64,000 nucleotides of DNA. It comes from Chamaelirium japonicum. Lineage: Eukaryota; Streptophyta; Magnoliopsida; Liliales; Melanthiaceae. Made by a program: the position numbers and the translations under genes. Of this stretch, positions 60,820 to 64,000 are shown piece after piece. The stretch is from NCBI GenBank assembly GCA_947650365.1, contig OX393554.1:40659471-40723470 (forward strand). The letters are read 5' to 3'. Under the pieces are notes generated by a model. That model was not told the DNA's origin. It made no database searches and was given only the letters and a program-made list of their open reading frames with translations. Positions within the stretch are counted from its first letter, which is position 1. Each line of letters starts with the position of its first letter.

Positions 60820-63519
60820 TGATGCGATCTAAACTAATCCTAAATTAAGGGGTTAATTTGATCTAAATTATAACTCGCAAGTGCACGAATCGCTTTGTAG
60901 GAGCGGTACGTATTACGAGGTCGATCCCACAGGGATTGCTAATTGAGGGAACTGTCTAATCTAGGGTTATTAACTATTTACCTAAGTTACTTAATAAGCA
61001 AGATTGTTGATTTGATTTTATAAGATTGTGATGAAAAAGTAACTAAGCAGTATTAAAGCATTCAATTAACTAAGGTAGTGCGGTGCAGTGTGGAAGTTCG
61101 GATATGGATGAGATACTAAGGCGGTCGAATCCACCGCTAGATCATCGTAGATGCTATGTTTAGATTATGGTGTTCTAAATTTATGCGAGTAGCATGCGGG
61201 AAACAAATCCCGTGCTTTCTCGAGATGTGATCATTAAAGCTTTAATATGAGGTTAATTACATAAGCATGGTTTAATTTCAAGCATGGAGTAATAAAGCAG
61301 AGCATCGATTGTCTAAATAGAGCACAATGGATCAAAGCTAACATAGCAGAGCATCGATTGTCAAGATTAAGCACAATGGATCTAAGCTTTAATTATACAA
61401 TGAAATTAGGCTTTGATTAACAAGATGACTGATGTTAACTACAAGGCATGCATGACAATACCATATGAGAACTATTAAATCATCATAGCAAATCCGAAAT
61501 TAAATCATATATTATCGATGAAAAGCTCAGCATTGAACACATAAAATAAACTAACATCTATTATGATCTAGGGTTTCATCTCGGCCTTAGCATGCAGTTT
61601 AGCTAGACATGGGTTTTGTTACATCAAGGAAAAAAATGAAAAGAAACGAAGTACAGATCATCTTTGAAGATTGCGCCGTAGATTCCGTCTTCTTCGATCT
61701 TGTTCACTTGATGCTTTCTTCGCTTCGGCTCGTTCACGTCGTGGCTTCGATGACGGTACGGATGTGGAGGCTTAGGGTTTTCGGAGGGGTTCTAAGGGGT
61801 AGAGGGTGGTGTGATGGCAAAGGTCCGGTGGTGATGGGTGAGTTTTTGGTCGTCAAAAGCCTCCCCCTCATGGTTCGGATCCCCCCCTATATAGGACAGA
61901 GGTCGGTTGCTTATTAGAGAGGAAGTCGGGCTGGGGTCGTTCGGATAAGGGAAGAGAAGAGGTAGAGATAGAGAGCGTGTTCGGTTGGGATCCGGGGCTG
62001 ATAAGGAAAGAGGTAGAGAGAGAATCAAGGAGCTCTGATCGGGTAAGGAAGAGAGGGACTGGGCGGTTAAGGAAAGAGAGGGAGAGAAGATCGGTTGGGG
62101 ATTTAGAGAGAGAACACAGGCCGATCGGGTAGAGAGAGAGAAATTCTGGGCGGTTGGCTTGTTAGATGAAGTCGGGCGGCTGGGTCGAGTTGGAAAGAGT
62201 GAGAGAAGTTCGGTTGGCTTCCAATCGGGTAGGAGTGCATTAGAGAGAGAGAGTAGAGGGCAGCGAACATGCATGGCTCGAGTTTCGGTTCTAGACAGAG
62301 AAAGGAAAGAATAGAGAGAATCCCGGAGAGAGAACGTGGAAGAGAGATTCGGTCTGCTGTTATGGGAATGGATGGCTGTGATCTAATGCATGGACGGAAG
62401 AAGAGAGAAGTAGAGAGCTGGGTTTGCATAAAATAATTGGGATCGGACAGCTGTGTGGAACGGGCGGCTGTGATCTGGTGCAGCTGGTTGGGTCTAGAGA
62501 AAATAGGGAGAGAGCTGGAGTTCGGTGTGCATGGGATCACATGGGGGCTGCATGCATGGGTACTAATGCATCAGACGGCTGTGATATTGTTAGAGAGAGA
62601 GGGTCGGCTGGGTAGTTGGGTTCACATGCAAGTATGCATGGGTTTGGTTCTAGGATCGGACGGGTTCGAGGATCAGACGGTGTTGATTAAATAGGAAGGC
62701 TGTATCACTTTTGCACATGCATATGCATGCCTGACTGTTGGGAATTGTAAGGGACGGCTGCGATGATGGGGTGGCGCATGAGGATTGATGCAATGGAGGG
62801 CTGTGATTGGGTCTCGGTGCAATGGATTAGGTGGCACGGATGAGTCGGATGCGAAGTTGGGCTTGGGTTTGTTTGCATAGGATTAATTGGAATTAGGGGT
62901 GGCAATAGGTCGGTGTTGATCGGAATTTCATGAGAGGCAGGTAGGGATGTATGTAAGAGATGGGATCTACGAAGGTGCATCAGATAGAATTGATCAAGGC
63001 CGTGCCATCTTCACGAGTCACCATCATGATCATTAAGCTCCGTAGAATGTCTGAGGGTCTTCTCTTGTTCACATCATGCAATTCGTCCGCCCGATGAAGT
63101 TAATTCTTCGCCAAATCATGTACTTAGCCTTTGCTCCATTATTCTTCAGAAACTGCTTCAAAACATATTGTGCATCCTTCATCGGGTCACCGTGAGAGTA
63201 TCCAATGCTTCAACATGATGCCCTTGAACTGATTGCATCGCGAACCGGGTCAAATCCCTGAAAGACACACATGAAATGACGCGTGTAAGATTCCAATGCG
63301 ATTATCGATAAAAGGATAATTTGGACTGTGGGGTTCTGTATCTTTCATGCATGCAATGTATGAGAGCGAACCAATATGCCGTTGGGTTCGTATGAAAGTC
63401 TACTATATCATGGTGCAAAGAGACTCGCAGTTTACGTGCATTATGAAAGTTTTACGTAGCAAAGTGACGCTATGTACATGAGAAAGAAATGATAAATCGC
63501 ACCAAATGGACGCTCAACA
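60820..63519 (-). repeat. 5' LTR of the LARD element
   Basis: 2700 bp, about 99% identical to 54648-57349. The promoter should lie in this copy, reading leftwards; a CTATATAGG-type block near 61888-61896 on the plus strand (CCTATATAG on the minus strand) is a possible TATA region. Confidence 0.9.
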
Positions 63520-64000
63520 GTGGGGGTTCAAAAAAAATATAAAGCGGTTTTGACTCCCTAAATATAGACCATATTATGAGACTCTTAGAGGGTGTTTTAG
63601 GGAGGAGTGCTCGACTGTATAAATTTTACTTAAGCTTGTCGAGTGGGGGTTCAAAAAAAATATGGAGCGGTTTTGGCTCCCTAAATGTATAGAGTCTAGT
63701 AGTAATCCCAAAAATAGAGAGGCATTCTGCGAGGCTCTTAGAGGGTGTTTTAGAGAGGAGTGCTTGATTTATATTTAATTTACTTATGATTTTAGGATAT
63801 TTTTGGGAGGCAATGGCGAGGCTCTTAAAGGGTGGTTTTGGGAGGAATGCTCGATTGTATATAATTTACTTAAGCTTGTCGGGTGAGGGTTCAAAAAAAA
63901 TATGGTATGGTTTTGGCTCCCTAAATATAGGGAGTCTAGTTGTAATCCCAAATATAGAGAGCATATTGCGAGGCTCTTAGAGGGTATTTTAGGGATGAGT
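63520..64000. repeat. Satellite array resumes, right-domain monomers
   Basis: The sequence after the LARD continues the interrupted monomer (GTGGGGGTTCAAAAAAAATAT) and runs to the window end with about three monomers of the right-domain type. The array therefore extends beyond the window. Confidence 0.92.

Larger units (their letters stand above)
54648..63519 (-). mobile_element. Non-autonomous LTR retrotransposon (LARD-type), 8.87 kb
   Basis: Direct repeats of 2702 and 2700 bp bound a 3470 bp interior, and the 5 bp duplication GTGGG flanks the whole (54643-54647 and 63520-63524). On the minus strand the LTR runs TGTTGAGCG...GATCGCATCA. The primer-binding site TGGCGCCGTTGCCGGGG (60797-60813) lies 6 bp inside the right LTR, and the purine tract AAGTTTGGGGGTG abuts the left LTR, so the element reads right to left. 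The LTRs differ at about 30 positions (roughly 1%), about 0.4-0.5 million years at the commonly used grass rate of 1.3e-8 per site per year (assumption). No protease, integrase or reverse transcriptase was recognised. Ends, LTRs and priming sites look whole. A Ty3/gypsy Tat-like origin is likely. Confidence 0.88.

Overview
The window looks like repeat-rich nuclear DNA of a flowering plant, with a lean towards monocots that I hold weakly. The basis is one host gene of a land-plant-specific membrane protein family (DUF1218), plant-type Ty1/copia elements, plant L1 LINE ORF1 features (DUF4283 plus a CCHC knuckle), TRIM and LARD retroelements, and MITE-like foldback elements set in (TA)n microsatellites. 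There is no bacterial signal: no operons, Shine-Dalgarno sites or CRISPR arrays.

Layout. 1-2722: five foldback (near-perfect inverted repeat) elements, each bounded by long (AT)n tracts, two of them also by mirror-image (GA)n/(CT)n tracts. 2830-3300: a cluster of short hairpin motifs. 3801-3920: a small foldback. 4258-19953 (minus strand): one three-exon DUF1218 gene encoding 207 residues, spread over 15.7 kb because its two introns are packed with mobile DNA. Intron 2 (4580-8930) holds an old copia LTR and pol fragments. Intron 1 (9134-19854) holds an ORF1-only LINE interrupted by a hAT element, an inverted-repeat cassette carrying a LINE reverse-transcriptase scrap and a copy of the gene's own exon 2 splice-acceptor region, and a TRIM element into which a copia element with identical LTRs has inserted. 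20301-23520: an old copia remnant on the minus strand, cut off inside its integrase region by the start of a satellite array.

23521-54647 and 63520-64000: a tandem array of a roughly 154 bp satellite monomer, about 200 copies. It has two domains. The left one (to about 39.76 kb) has a higher-order period near 2.6 kb, about 17 monomers. The right one has a different monomer set and a looser period of 1.7-2.8 kb. A 312 bp hAT MITE sits in the left domain. An 8.87 kb non-autonomous LTR retrotransposon with 2.7 kb LTRs (54648-63519, minus strand) sits in the right domain, flanked by a GTGGG duplication.

The only host protein gene I can support is the DUF1218 gene; nearly everything else is mobile or tandemly repeated. 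Target-site duplications give a relative order: LINE before hAT, TRIM before copia, satellite before its hAT and before the LARD. The two youngest insertions appear to be the copia at 13235-18094 (LTRs identical over 140 bp) and the LARD (LTRs about 1% apart).
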